Source of the DNA: Panulirus ornatus
Taxonomy: Eukaryota > Arthropoda > Malacostraca > Decapoda > Palinuridae
Assembly: GCF_036320965.1 (NCBI RefSeq)
Contig: NC_092271.1
Location: 12,424,596 to 12,488,595, forward strand
DNA length: 64,000 nucleotides
Direction of reading: 5' to 3'
A program made the translations under genes and the position numbers. Below, one piece after another: positions 24,901 to 37,200 of this stretch. Position 1 is the stretch's first letter. Every line of letters begins with the position of its first letter. Below the pieces are notes generated by a model. That model did not search any database and was not told the origin of the DNA. It saw nothing but the letters and a program-made list of their open reading frames with translations.

Positions 24901-27900
24901 TCCAATGTAAACCTTCAACTTGTCTTTTTCTATTAGCTGCAAAGGATCTTTTATATCATTTTGCTTATAATTTTTCTATAGGAGATACCATAGTATCAAT
25001 GAAAGTCAAGCTAGATCTAACTTAGTTTTGCAGTATCTCAAGCAAGATTTCAAAGGAGGTTAAGCAGTTATTTACAAGTCTGAAAAACTGAAAAAAGAAT
25101 ATTAAATCAAAGAGCATAGCCAATGAAATCAGTGTTAATATCTAAAGTTTAGCTTTACATGCAATGATCGGTAATGTTCTTCAGTTTATCAATTTCCATT
25201 TCTATTTTAATCTGTCATAGAAATGAGTGAGAGAAGAAACTGATAAACCAATACACCACAAAAAAATTAGGAAAATCCTAATCAAATCACTTATGCATCT
25301 CCGCATCTCTTTTGCAAACTACCTTTTCTTCCTGAATCTTAAACCACATCACCATAAATCATTTTTACCTCACTTTCAGCTGTCAGAAAACAATTATGGC
25401 CATATCATCTTAAATAGCTTTAACCTAGGAATCTTTCTAATTCCTTTCCATCGCACATTTTTCTCACACCTTCACTCTTTACTTTATCTAATTCCTTAAT
25501 TGCAACTATACTGGGTAAGTTATTTATACTTAAAAACCTTAAGTTTCATCTAATGAAACTGAGAAAAATAAGGCTTTGATTCTATATATCATAATCAAGC
25601 TGAGCACTCCATATTCTAAGCTTATTGCACACTATACACTCAAATTCTTCCGAAGCACCAGAGCTCTTAACACACCTCAAAATCTCCTCCTTTGCGTTAT
25701 TCATTATCAGGTTAAAGTGGGCACCATATTTACTGTTGGATGACAGCAAGTCAAATCACACCACTCCTGCTAACCAGATACATGAAGACTTGAAGAGCAA
25801 TCTTGTAGATCAATCAAAAGGTTCTTTTTCAAACTGACATGACACAGCAGTTAAAGTACAACACTAGAGAAACAAAGCTACTCCAAAAAATCTTTCAAAT
25901 ACAGCACAAAACATATTATCAGACAGGCAGTGTTTATGTTTTCAGTGAGGAGGTGATAATTCTTAAGCCAAAGATGGAATACAGCCTTCAGTCTTGTGCT
26001 TCACTTCAAAAATTTCCACAAACTCACGTACATGAAAGATTCATGACAACAGATTATAATTTGGGTCGAGGGCAGCTTGAAAATGACCATCAACTTGTAG
26101 AATAGCTCTAAAGATGAAAGATAATTTGGTATGTAAGGGAATGGTAGGAGTAGGGTACTACTATCTGGAACTACATTATAAGCTTATTGTTAATTCTTTA
26201 TGACAAATTCCATCCAGGCAGCCTGCAGGTAAAGTTGTCACATTCAGTAATAATCATCATATACCATGAGGGAATTATATATAACTTAATCTAAGGCAGC
26301 CACAAATGAAGCTGAATAATTCTAACCACCAAACAACCAATGTTTATATCTATAATTCACATATTAGTAACAGCAAAGATTTATTCAGTAATAACAGATA
26401 GATGAGATACACTATAGCAAAATTGCAAGATCTTGACAAAGACTGTATCTTTGGTCTATGATACAATATGAATATAAATATGTCCTATAGATATTCTGTC
26501 ACATAAAGATACACAAAAAGTCTGCCAATGGCACAACAGAGCACAGGACTACACATAAGAATACTAAATATAATCAATCTAAAATGGTATCATAAGTGCT
26601 TCCTCAAGCAACAGAGGAAAGCCAGTATACTAGTGGGTAATTTCTATCCCTGGGGATAGGGGAGAAAGAATACTTCCCATGCATTCCCCACATGTCATAG
26701 AAGGCGAATAAAGGGGATGGGAGTAGGGGGCTAGAAACCCTCACCTCCTTGTACTTTGACTTTCTAAAAGGGAAAACAGAAGAAGGAGTCATGCGGGGAG
26801 TGCTCATCCTCCTCGAAGGCTCAAATTGGGATGTCTAAATGTGTGTGGAAGTAACCACGATGAGAAAAAAGGAGAGATAGGTAGTACGTTTGAGGAAAGG
26901 AACCTGGAGATTTTGTTTCTAACTGAAACAAAACTCAAGGGTAAAGGGGAAAAGTGGTTTGGGAATGTCTTGGGAGTAAAGTCAGGGGTTGGTGGGAGGA
27001 CAAGAGCAAAGGAAGGAGTAGCACTACTCCTCAAGCAGGAGTTGTGGGAATATGTGATAGAGTGTAAGAAAGTAAACCCTACATTGATATGGGTAAAACT
27101 GAAAGTGGAGGGAGAGAGATGGGTGATTACTGGTGCCTATGCACCTGGTCATGAGAAGAAAGATCATGAGAGGCAAGTGTATTGGGTGCAGCTGAGTGAG
27201 TGGGTTAGCAGCTTTGACGCATGAGACCGGGTTATAGTGATGGGTGATTTGAATGCAAAGGTGAGTAATGTGGCAGTTGAGGGTATAACTGGTTTACACG
27301 GGATGTTCAGTGTTGTAAATGGAAATGATGAAGAGCTCGTAGATTTGTATGCTGAAAAAGGACTGGTGATTGGGAATACTTGGTTTAATGAGAGAGATAT
27401 ACATAAGTATAAGTATGTGAGTAGGAAAGATAGCCAGAGAGTGCTACTGGACTACGTGTAAATTGATAGGCACGTGAAAGAGAGACTTTTGGATGTTAAC
27501 ATCCTGAGAGGGGCAACTCGACGGATGTCTGATCATCATCTTGTGGAAGCGAAGGTGAAGAGTTGTAAAAATATTCAGAAAAGAAGAGAGAATGTTGGGG
27601 TGGAGAGAGTGGTGAGAGTAAGTGAGCTTGGAAAGGAGACCTGTGTGAGGAAGTACCAGGAGAGACTGAGTACAGAATGGAAAAAGGTGAGAGCTAATGA
27701 TGTAAGAGGAGTGGAGGAGGAATGGGATGTATTTAGGGAAGCAGTGGTGGCTTGTGCAATAGATGCGTATGGCATGAGAAAGGTGGGAGGTGGGCAGATT
27801 AGAAAAGGTAGTGAGTGAAGGGATGAAGAAGTAAGATTTTTAGTGAAAGAGAAGAGAGAGGCATTTGGACGATTTTTGCAGGGAAGTAGTGCAAATGACT

Positions 27901-30900
27901 GGGAGATGTAAGAAAGAAAGAGACAGGAGGTCAAGAGAAAGGTGCAAGACGTGAAAAAGAGGGCAAATGAGAGTTGGGGTGAGAAAGTATCATCAAATTT
28001 TAGGGAGAATAAAAAGATGTTTTGGAAGGAGGTAAATAAAGTGCATAAGACAAGAGAACAAATGGGAACATCAGTGAAGGGGGCTAATGGGGAGGTAATA
28101 ACAAGTAGTGGTGAAGTGAGAAGGAGATGGAGTTGAATGTGTTTGATGGCAGAGTGGCAGATACAGGGTGTTTTGATTGAGGTGGTATGACAAGTGAGAG
28201 GGTCAGGGAGATGGTTTGTTAAACAGAGAAGAGGTAGTGGAAGCTTTGCAGAAGATGAAAGCTGGCAAGGCAGCGGGTTTGGATGGTACTGCTGTGGAAT
28301 TTATCAAAAATGGGGGTGACTGTGTTGTGGACTGGTTGGTAAGGATATTCAATGTATGCATGGTTCATTAAGTGCCTGAGGATTGGCGAAATGCATGCAT
28401 AGTGCCATTGTACAAAGGCAAAGGGATAAAGGTGAGTGTTCAAATTACAGAGGTATAAGTTTGTTGAGTATTCCTGGGAAATCTTTTTTTTTTTTTTTCT
28501 TTTTTTGCCGCTGTCTCCCGCGTTTGCGAGGTATCGCAAGGAAACAGACGAAAGAAATGGCCCAACCCACCCCCATACACATGTATATACATATGTCCAC
28601 ACACGCAAATATACATACCTACACAGCTTTCCATGGTTTACCCCAGACGCTTCACATGCCCTGATTCAATCCACTGACAGCACATCAACCCCGGTATACC
28701 ACATCGGTCCAATTCACTCTATTCCTTGCCCTCCTTTCACCCTCCTGCATGTTCAGGCCCCGATCACACAAAATCTTTTTCACTCCATCTTTCCACCTCC
28801 AATTTGGTCTCCCTCTTCTCCTCGTTCCCTCCACCTCCGACACATACATCCTCCTGGTCAATCTTTCCTCACTCATTCTCTCCATGTGCCCAAACCATTT
28901 CAAAACACCCTCTTCTGCTCTCTCAACCACGCTCTTTTTATTTCCACACATCTCTCTTACCCTTACGTTACTTACTCGATCAAACCACCTCACACCACAC
29001 ACTGTCCTCAAACATCTCATTTCCAGCACATCCATCCTCCTGCGCACAACTCTATCCATAGCCCACGCCTCGCAACCATACAACATTGTTGGAACCACTA
29101 TTCCTTCAAACATACCCATTTTTGTTTTCCGAGATAATGTTCTCGACTTCCACACATTCTTCAAGGCTCCCAGAATTTTCGCCCCCTCCCCCACCCTATG
29201 ATCCACTTCCGCTTCCATGGTTCCATCCGCTGCCAGATCCACTCCCAGATATCTAAAACACTTCACTTCCTCCAGTTTTTCTCCATTCAAACTCACCTCC
29301 CAATTGACTTGACCCTCAACCCTACTGTACCTAATAACCTTGCTCTTATTCACATTTACTCTTAACTTTCTTCTTTCACACACTTTACCAAACTCAGTCA
29401 CCAGCTTCTGCAGTTTCTCACATGAATCAGCCACCAGTGCTGTATCATCAGCGAACAACAACTGACTCACTTCCCAAGCTCTCTCATCCCCAACAGACTT
29501 CATACTTGCCCCTCTTTCCAAAACTCTTGCATTCACCTCCCTAACAACCCCATCCATAAACAAATTAAACAACCATGGAGACATCACACACCCCTGCCGC
29601 AAACCTACATTCACTGAGAACCAATCACTTTCCTCTCTTCCTACACGTACACATGCCTTACATCCTCGATAAAAACTTCATATGGAAGGGTATTGATTGA
29701 GAGGGTAAAGGCATGTACAGAGCATCAGATTAAGGAAGAGCAGTGTGGTTTCAGAAGTGGTGGAGGATGTATAGATCAGGTGTTTGCTTTGAAGAATGTA
29801 TGTGAGAAATATATAGAAAAACAGATGAATCTGTATGTAGCACTTATGGATCTGGATAAGGCATATGATTGAGTTGAGAGAGATGCTTAGTGGAAGGTAT
29901 TAAGAGTATATGGTATGGGAGGTAAGTTGCTAGAAGCAGTGAAATGTGTTTATCAAGGATGTAAGGCATGTATACGAGTAGTAAGAGAGGAGAGTGATTA
30001 GATCTCAGTGAATGTTGGTTTGCAGGGGTGCGTGATGTCTCCATGGTTGTTAAATTTGTTTATGGATGGGTTGTTAGGGAGGTAAATGTAAGAGTGTTGG
30101 AGAGAGGGGAAAGTCTGTTGTGAATGAGAGGGCTTGGAAAGTGAGTCAGTTGATGTTCGCTGATGATTCAGCGCTGGTGACTGATTCGGGTGAAAAACTG
30201 CAGAAGCTGGTGACTGAATTTGGTAAAGAGTGAGAGAGAAGACAGCAGGGAGTAAATGTGAATAAGAGCAAGGTTATTAGGTTCAATAGGGTTGGGGGAC
30301 AAGTTAATTGGAAGGTAAGTTTGAATGTAGAAAAACTGGAGGAAGTGAAGTGTTTTAGATATCTGGGAGTGGATTTAGCAGCGGATGGAACCATGGAAGT
30401 GGAAGTGAGTCACAGGGTGGGGGAGGGGGATGAAGGTTCTGGAAGCACTGAAGAATGTGTGGAAGGCGAGAACATTATCTTGGAGAGCAAAAATGGGTAT
30501 GTTTGATGGAATAGTGGTTCCAACAATGTTAGATGGTTGCATGGCATGGGCCATAGATAGGGTTGTGCGGGGGAGGGTGGATGTGTTGGAAATGAGATGT
30601 TTGAGGACATTATGTGGTGTGAGGTGGTTTAATCAAGTTAGTAATGAAAGGGTAAAAGAGATTTCTTTCTTTCATACTATTTGCCATTTCCCGCGTTAGC
30701 AAGGTAGCGTTAAGAACAGAGAACTGGGCCTTTGAGGTAATATCCTCACCTGGCCCCCTTCTCTGTTCTTTCTTTTGGAAAATTGAAAAAAAAAAAGAGA
30801 GAGGGGAGGATTTCCAGCCCCCCGCTCCCTCACCTTTTAGTCGCCTTCTATGACATGCAGGGAATACGTGGGAAGTATTTTCTCCCCTATCCCCAGGGAT

Positions 30901-31985
30901 AAGGTAAAAGAGATGTTTGGTCATAAGAGTGTGGTTGAGAGAGCAGAAGAGGGTGCATTGAAATGGTTTGGTCACATGGAGAAAATGAGTGAGGAAAGAT
31001 TGACAAAGAGAACATATGTGTCAGAGGTGGAGGGAACGAGAAGTGGGAGACCAAACTGGAGGTAGAAGGATGCAGTGAAAAAGATTTTGAGTGATCGGGG
31101 CCTGAACATACAGGAGGGTGAAAAGCGTGAACGTGAATTGGAATGATGTGGTACACCGGGGTCGACATGTTGTCAATGGATTGAACCAGGGCATGTGAAA
31201 CGTCTGAGGTAAACCATGGAAAGTTTTGTGGGGCTGGGATGTGGAAAGGGAGCTGTGGTTTCAGCTAGAGACAGAGGCCTTTGTTGTCTTTTCCTAGTGC
31301 TACCTTGAGCACGCATGGGGGAGGGGGGTGCCATTTCATGTGTGGCAGGGTGGCGACAGGAATGGATGAAGGCAGTAAGAGTGAATATGTACTTGTGTAT
31401 ATATGTATATGTCTGTGTATGTATATGCATGTATTGCATGTATACATTGAAATGTATAGGTATGTATGTGTGTGTGTGGGCATTTATGTGGGTGGGTTGG
31501 GCCATTACTTGGTCTGTTTCCTTGCACTTCCTCGCTATCGCAGGAGACAGTGAGTAAATATAATAAAAAAAAATCTAACACATATTATCTATGATTTCTA
31601 ATTAAAAACATGACAATCTTTATTAGGCTGGATGATACTACAGTATGAAAATATGATGATATTCATTTTAAAAAACATCACACTTCCAAGTTAAGATACA
31701 TAATAATCAGTTTCAAGATATACTAAAAACAGACAAAAGCAGAGATTTCTTCTGACAGTCAAATACAAATAAGCAAAAATGAGTAAATATACTTCACCCA
31801 CCTAGAAGACATGCTGGCAACACTTGATGATCGCATTCTTTTCTTTTCCTCAACTGGAGCTTGTGAAGATGTTCTCCTCACTACAGGGTGACCTGACCCA
31901 GATGAAGATACCTAGAATGAGAAATATATGTATTCTATTTATTATACCCAGAAAACATATGAAGAATGGCCCATCCACTCACATA

Positions 31986-32062
<77 letters not shown>

Positions 32063-32304
32063 TTTTTTTTCAAACTATTCGCCATTTCCCGCATTAGCAA
32101 GGTAGCGTTAAGAACAGAGGACTGGGCCTCTGAGGGAATATCCTCACCTGGCCCCCTTCTCTGTTCCTTCTTTTGGAAAATTAAAAAAAAACAAAAAAAA
32201 ACAAGAGGGGAGGATTTCCAGCCCCCCGCTCCCTCCCCTTTCAGTCGCCTTCTACGACACGCAGGGAATACGTGGGAAGTATTCTTTCTCCCCTATCCCC
32301 AGGG

Positions 32305-32349
<45 letters not shown>

Positions 32350-33905
32350 TTTATTTATTTATTCATTTTGCTTTGTCGCTGTCTCCCGCATTTGCGAGGT
32401 AGCACAAGGAAACGGACGAAAGAAATGGCCCAACCCACCCCCCATACACATGTATATACATACACATCCCCACACGCAAATATACATACCCATACATCTC
32501 AATGTACACATATATATACACACACAGACATATACATATATACACATGCACACAATTCACACTGTCTGCCTTTATTCATTCCCATCACCACCTCGCCACA
32601 CATGGAAATAACATCCCCCTCCCCCTCATGTGTGCGAGGTAGCGCTAGGAAAAGGCAACAAAAGCCCCATTCGTTTACACTCAGTCTCTAGCTGTTATGC
32701 AATAATGCCCGAAAACCACAGCTCCCTTTCCACATCCAGGCCCCACACAACTTTCCATGGTTTACCCCAGACGCTTCACATGACCTGATTCAATCCATTG
32801 ACAGCATGTCGACCCCGGTATACCACATCGATCCAATTTATTCTATTCCTTGCCCGCCTTTCACCCTCCTGCATGTTCAGGCCCCGATCACACAAAATCC
32901 TTTTCACTCCATCTTTCCACCTCCAATTTGGTCTCCCTCTTCTCCTCGTTCCCTCCACCTCCGACACATACATCCTCTTGGTCAATCTCTCCTCACTCAT
33001 TCTCTCCATGTGCCCAAACCATTTCAAAACACCCTCTTCTGCTCTCTCAACCACGCTCTTTTTATTTCCACACATCTCTCTTACCCTTACGTTACTTACT
33101 CGATCAAACCACCTCACACCACACATTGTCCTCAAACATCTCATTTCCAGCACATCCATCCTCCTGCGCACATCTCTATCCATAGCCCACGCCTCGCAAC
33201 CATACAACATTGTTGGAACCACTATTCCTTCAAACATACCCATTTTTGCTTTCCGAGATAATGTTCCCGACTTCCACACATTCTTCAAGGCTCCCAGGAT
33301 TTTCGCCCCCTCCCCCACCCTATGATCCACTTCCACTTCCATGATTCCATCCGCTGCCAGATCCACTCCCAGACATCTAAAACACTTTACGTCCTCCAGT
33401 TTTTCTCCATTCAAATTACCTCCCAATTGACTTGACCCTCAACCCTACTGTACCTAATAACCTTGCTCTTATTCACATTTACTCTTAACGTTCTTCTTTC
33501 ACACACTCTTCCAAACTCAGTCACCAGCTTCTGCAGTTTCTCACAGGAATCAGCCACCAGCGCTGTATCATCAGCGAACAACAACTGACTCACTTCCCAA
33601 GCTCTCTCATCCACAACAGACTTCATACTTGCCCCTCTTTCCAAAACTCTTGCATTCACCTCCCTAACAACTCCATCCATAAACAAATTAAACAACCATG
33701 GAGACATCACACACCCCTGCCGCAAACCTACATTCACTGAGAACCAATCACTTTCCTCTCTTCCTACACGTACACATGCCTCACATCCTCGATAAAAACT
33801 TTTCACTGCTTCTAACAACTTGCCTCCCACACCATATATTCTTAAAACCTTCTACAGAGCATCTCTATCAACTCTATCATATGCCTTCTCCAGATCCATA
33901 AATGC

Positions 33906-33961
<56 letters not shown>

Positions 33962-34189
33962 ATAGGCGAGAAAGAATACTTCCCACGTATTCCCTGCGTG
34001 TCGTAGAAGGCGATTAAAAGGGGAGGGAGCGGGGGGCTGGAAATCCTCCCCTCTCGTTTTTTTTTTAATTTTCCAAAAAAAGGAACAGAGAATTGGGCCA
34101 AGTGAGGGTATTCCCTCAAGGCCCAGTCCTCTATTCTTAACGCTACCTCGCTAATGCGGGAAATGGCGAATAGTTTGAAAGAAAGAAAG

Positions 34190-34264
<75 letters not shown>

Positions 34265-37200
34265 ATTTCCAGCTGGAAATGAGATGTTTGAGGACAATGT
34301 GTGGTGTGAGGTGGTTTGATCGAGTAAGTAATGTACGGGTAAGAGAGATGTGTGGAAATAAAAAGAGCGTGGTTGAGAGAGCAGAAGAGGGTGTTTTGAA
34401 ATGGTTTGGGCTCATGGAGAGAATGAGCAAGGAAAGATTGACCAAGAGGATATATGTGTCGGAGGTGGAGGGAACGAGAAGTGGGAGACCAAATTGGAGG
34501 TGGAAAGATGGAGTGAAAAAGATTTTGTGTGATCGGGGCCTGAACATGCAGGAGGGTGAAAGGAGGGAAAGGAATAGAGTGAATTGGATTGATGTGGTAT
34601 ACCGGGGTTGACGCCCCCTCCCCACCCTATGATCCACTTCCGCTTCCATGGTTCCATCCGCTGCCAGATCCACTCCCAGATATCTAAAACACTTCACTTC
34701 CTCCAGTTTTTCTCCATTCAAACTCACCTCCCAATTGACTTGACCCTCAACCCTACTGTACCTAATAACCTTGCTCTTATTCACATTTACTCTTAACTTT
34801 CTTCTTTCACACACTTTACCAAACTCAGTCACCAGCTTCTGCAGTTTCTCACATGAATCAGCCATCAGCGCTGTATCATCAGCGAACAACAACTGACTCA
34901 CTTCCCAAGCTCTCTCATCCCCAACAGACTTCATACTTGCCCCTCTTTCCAAAACTCTTGCATTCACCTCCCTAACAACCCCATCCATATATATATATAT
35001 ATAAGAATACTTCCCACGTATTCCCTGCGTGTCGTAGAAGGCGACTAAAAGGGAAGGGAGCGGGGGGCTGGAAATCTTCCCCTCTCATTTTTTTTTTAAT
35101 TTTCCAAAGAAAGGAACAGAGAAGGGGGCCGGGTGAGGATGTTTCCTCAGAGGCACAGTCCTCGGTTCTTAACGCTACCTTGCTGAGGCGGGAAATGGCG
35201 AATAGTATGAAAGAAAGAAAAGAAAGATATATATATATATATCCATCGAGGATGTAAGGCACGTGTACGTGTAGGAAGAGAGGAAAGTGATTGGTTCTCA
35301 GTGAATGTAGGTTTGCGGCAAGGGTGTGTGATGTCTCCATGGTTGTTTAATTTGTTTATGGATGGGGTTGTTAGGGAGGTGAATGCAAGAGTTTTGGAAA
35401 GAGGGGCAAGTAGGAAGTCTGCTGGGGATGAGAGAGCTTGGGAAGTGAGTCAGTTGTTGTTTGCTGATGATACAGCGCTGGTGGCTGATTCATGTGAGAA
35501 ACTGCAGAAGCTGGTGACTGAGTTTGGTAAAGTGTGTGAAAGAAGAAAGTTAAGAGTAAATGTGAATAAGAGCAAGGTTATTAGGTACAGTAGGGTTGAG
35601 TGTCAAGTCAATTGGGAGGTAAGTTTGAATGGAGAGAAACTGGAGGAAGTAAAGTGTTTTAGATATCTGGGAGTGGATCTGGCAGCGGATGGAACCATGG
35701 AAGCGGAAGTGGATCATAGGGTGGGGGAGGGGGCGAAAATCCTGGGAGCCTTGAAGAATGTGTGGAAGTCGAGAACATTATCTCCGAAAGCAAAAATGGC
35801 TATGTTTGAAGGAATAGTGGTTCCAACAATGTTGTATGGTTGCGAGGCGTGGGCTATGGATAGAGTTGTGCGCAGGAGGATGGATGTGCTGGAAATGAGA
35901 TGTTTGACGACAATGTGTGGTGTGAGGTGGTTTGATCGAGTAAGTAACGTAAAGGTAAGAGAGATGTGTGGAAATAAAAAGAGCGTGGTTGAGAGAGCAG
36001 AAGAGGGTGTTTTGAAATGGTTTGGGCACATGGAGAGAATGAGTGAAGAAAGATTTACCAAGAGGATATATGTGTCGGAGGTGGAGGGAACGAGGAGAAG
36101 TGGGAGACCAAATTGGAGGTGGAAAGATGGAGTGAAAAAGATTTTGTACGATCGGGGCCTGAACATGCAGGAGGGTGAAAGGAGGGCAAGGAATAGAGTG
36201 AACTGGATCGATGTGGTATACCGGGGTTGACGTGCTATCAGTGGATTGAATCAGGGCATGTGAAGCGTCTGGGGTAAACCATGGAAAGCTGTGTAGGTAT
36301 GTATATTTGCATGTGTGGACATATGTATATACATGTGTATGGGGGTGGGTTGGGCCATTTCTTTCGTCTGTTTCCTTGTGCAACCTCGCAAACGCGGGAG
36401 ACAGCGACAAAGCAAAAAAAAAGAAAGATTTATTTATTTTGTTCACTGATGATACAGCGCTGGTGGCTGATTCGGGTGAGAAACTGCACAAGCTGGTGAC
36501 TGAGTTCAGTAAAGTGTGTGAAAGAAGAGAGCTGAGAGTAAATGTGAATAAGAGCAAGGTTATTGGGTACAGTAGGGTTGAGGGACAAGTCAACTGGGAG
36601 GTAAGTTTGAATGAAGAAAACCTGGAAGAAGTGGAGTGTTTTAGATATCTGGGAGTGGATTTGGCAGTGGATGGAACCATGGAAGTGGAAGTGAATCATA
36701 GGGTGGGGGCGGGGGCGAAAGTTCCAGGAGCGTTGAAAAATGTGTGGAAGTTGAGAATGTTATCTTGGAAAGCAAAAATGGGTATGTCTGAAGGAATAGT
36801 GGTTCCAATAATGTTGTATGGTTGCGAGGCGTGGGCTATAGATATTGTGCAGAGGAGGGTGTATATGTTGGAAATAAGATGTTTGAGGACAATATGTGGT
36901 GTGAGGTTTTTTGATCGAGTAAGTAATGAAAGGGTAAGAGAGTTGTGTGGTAATAAAAAAAAGTGTGCTTGAGAGAGCAGAAGAGGGTGTTTTGAAATGG
37001 TTTGGTCACATGGAGAGAATGAGTGAGGAAAGATTGATAGAGAGGATATATGTGTCAGAGGTGGAAGGAATGAAAAGAAGTGGGAGACCAAATTGGAGGT
37101 GGAAGGATGGAGTGAAAAAGATTTTGAGTGATCGGGGCCAGAACATGCAGGAGGGTGAAAGGTATGCAAGGGATAGAGTGAATTGAAAAGATGTGGTATA

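Larger units (their letters stand above)
26647..31563 (+). mobile_element. Full-length RTE copy interrupted by two nested elements
   Basis: Starts TATCCCTGGGGATAGGGGAG (5' UTR to about 26830), then EN (26826-27560), a linker, and RT motif 1 up to LSIPGK (28478). A minus-strand RTE interrupts at 28484-29679, after which [16 protein letters not shown] resumes. RT continues to 30662, where the short SINE-like element interrupts (30663-30902), then the C-terminal domain and long 3' UTR end at an A-run near 31563. Discounting the nested insertions it is about 3.47 kb, normal for an RTE-type element. At least three in-frame stops (27222, 27459, 27816) show it is dead. Confidence 0.92.

Noticed and set aside
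25227..25499. 90-codon plus-strand frame near 25.3 kb
   Set aside because: Pyrimidine-rich low-complexity frame without recognised family.
28749..29201. Open frame of about 150 codons (plus companions of 111 and 230 codons) antisense to the RT in nearly every RTE copy
   Set aside because: It is the complement of the conserved RT C-terminal codons. The purine-rich sense strand leaves few stops on the complement. No start context, domain or independent conservation is visible.
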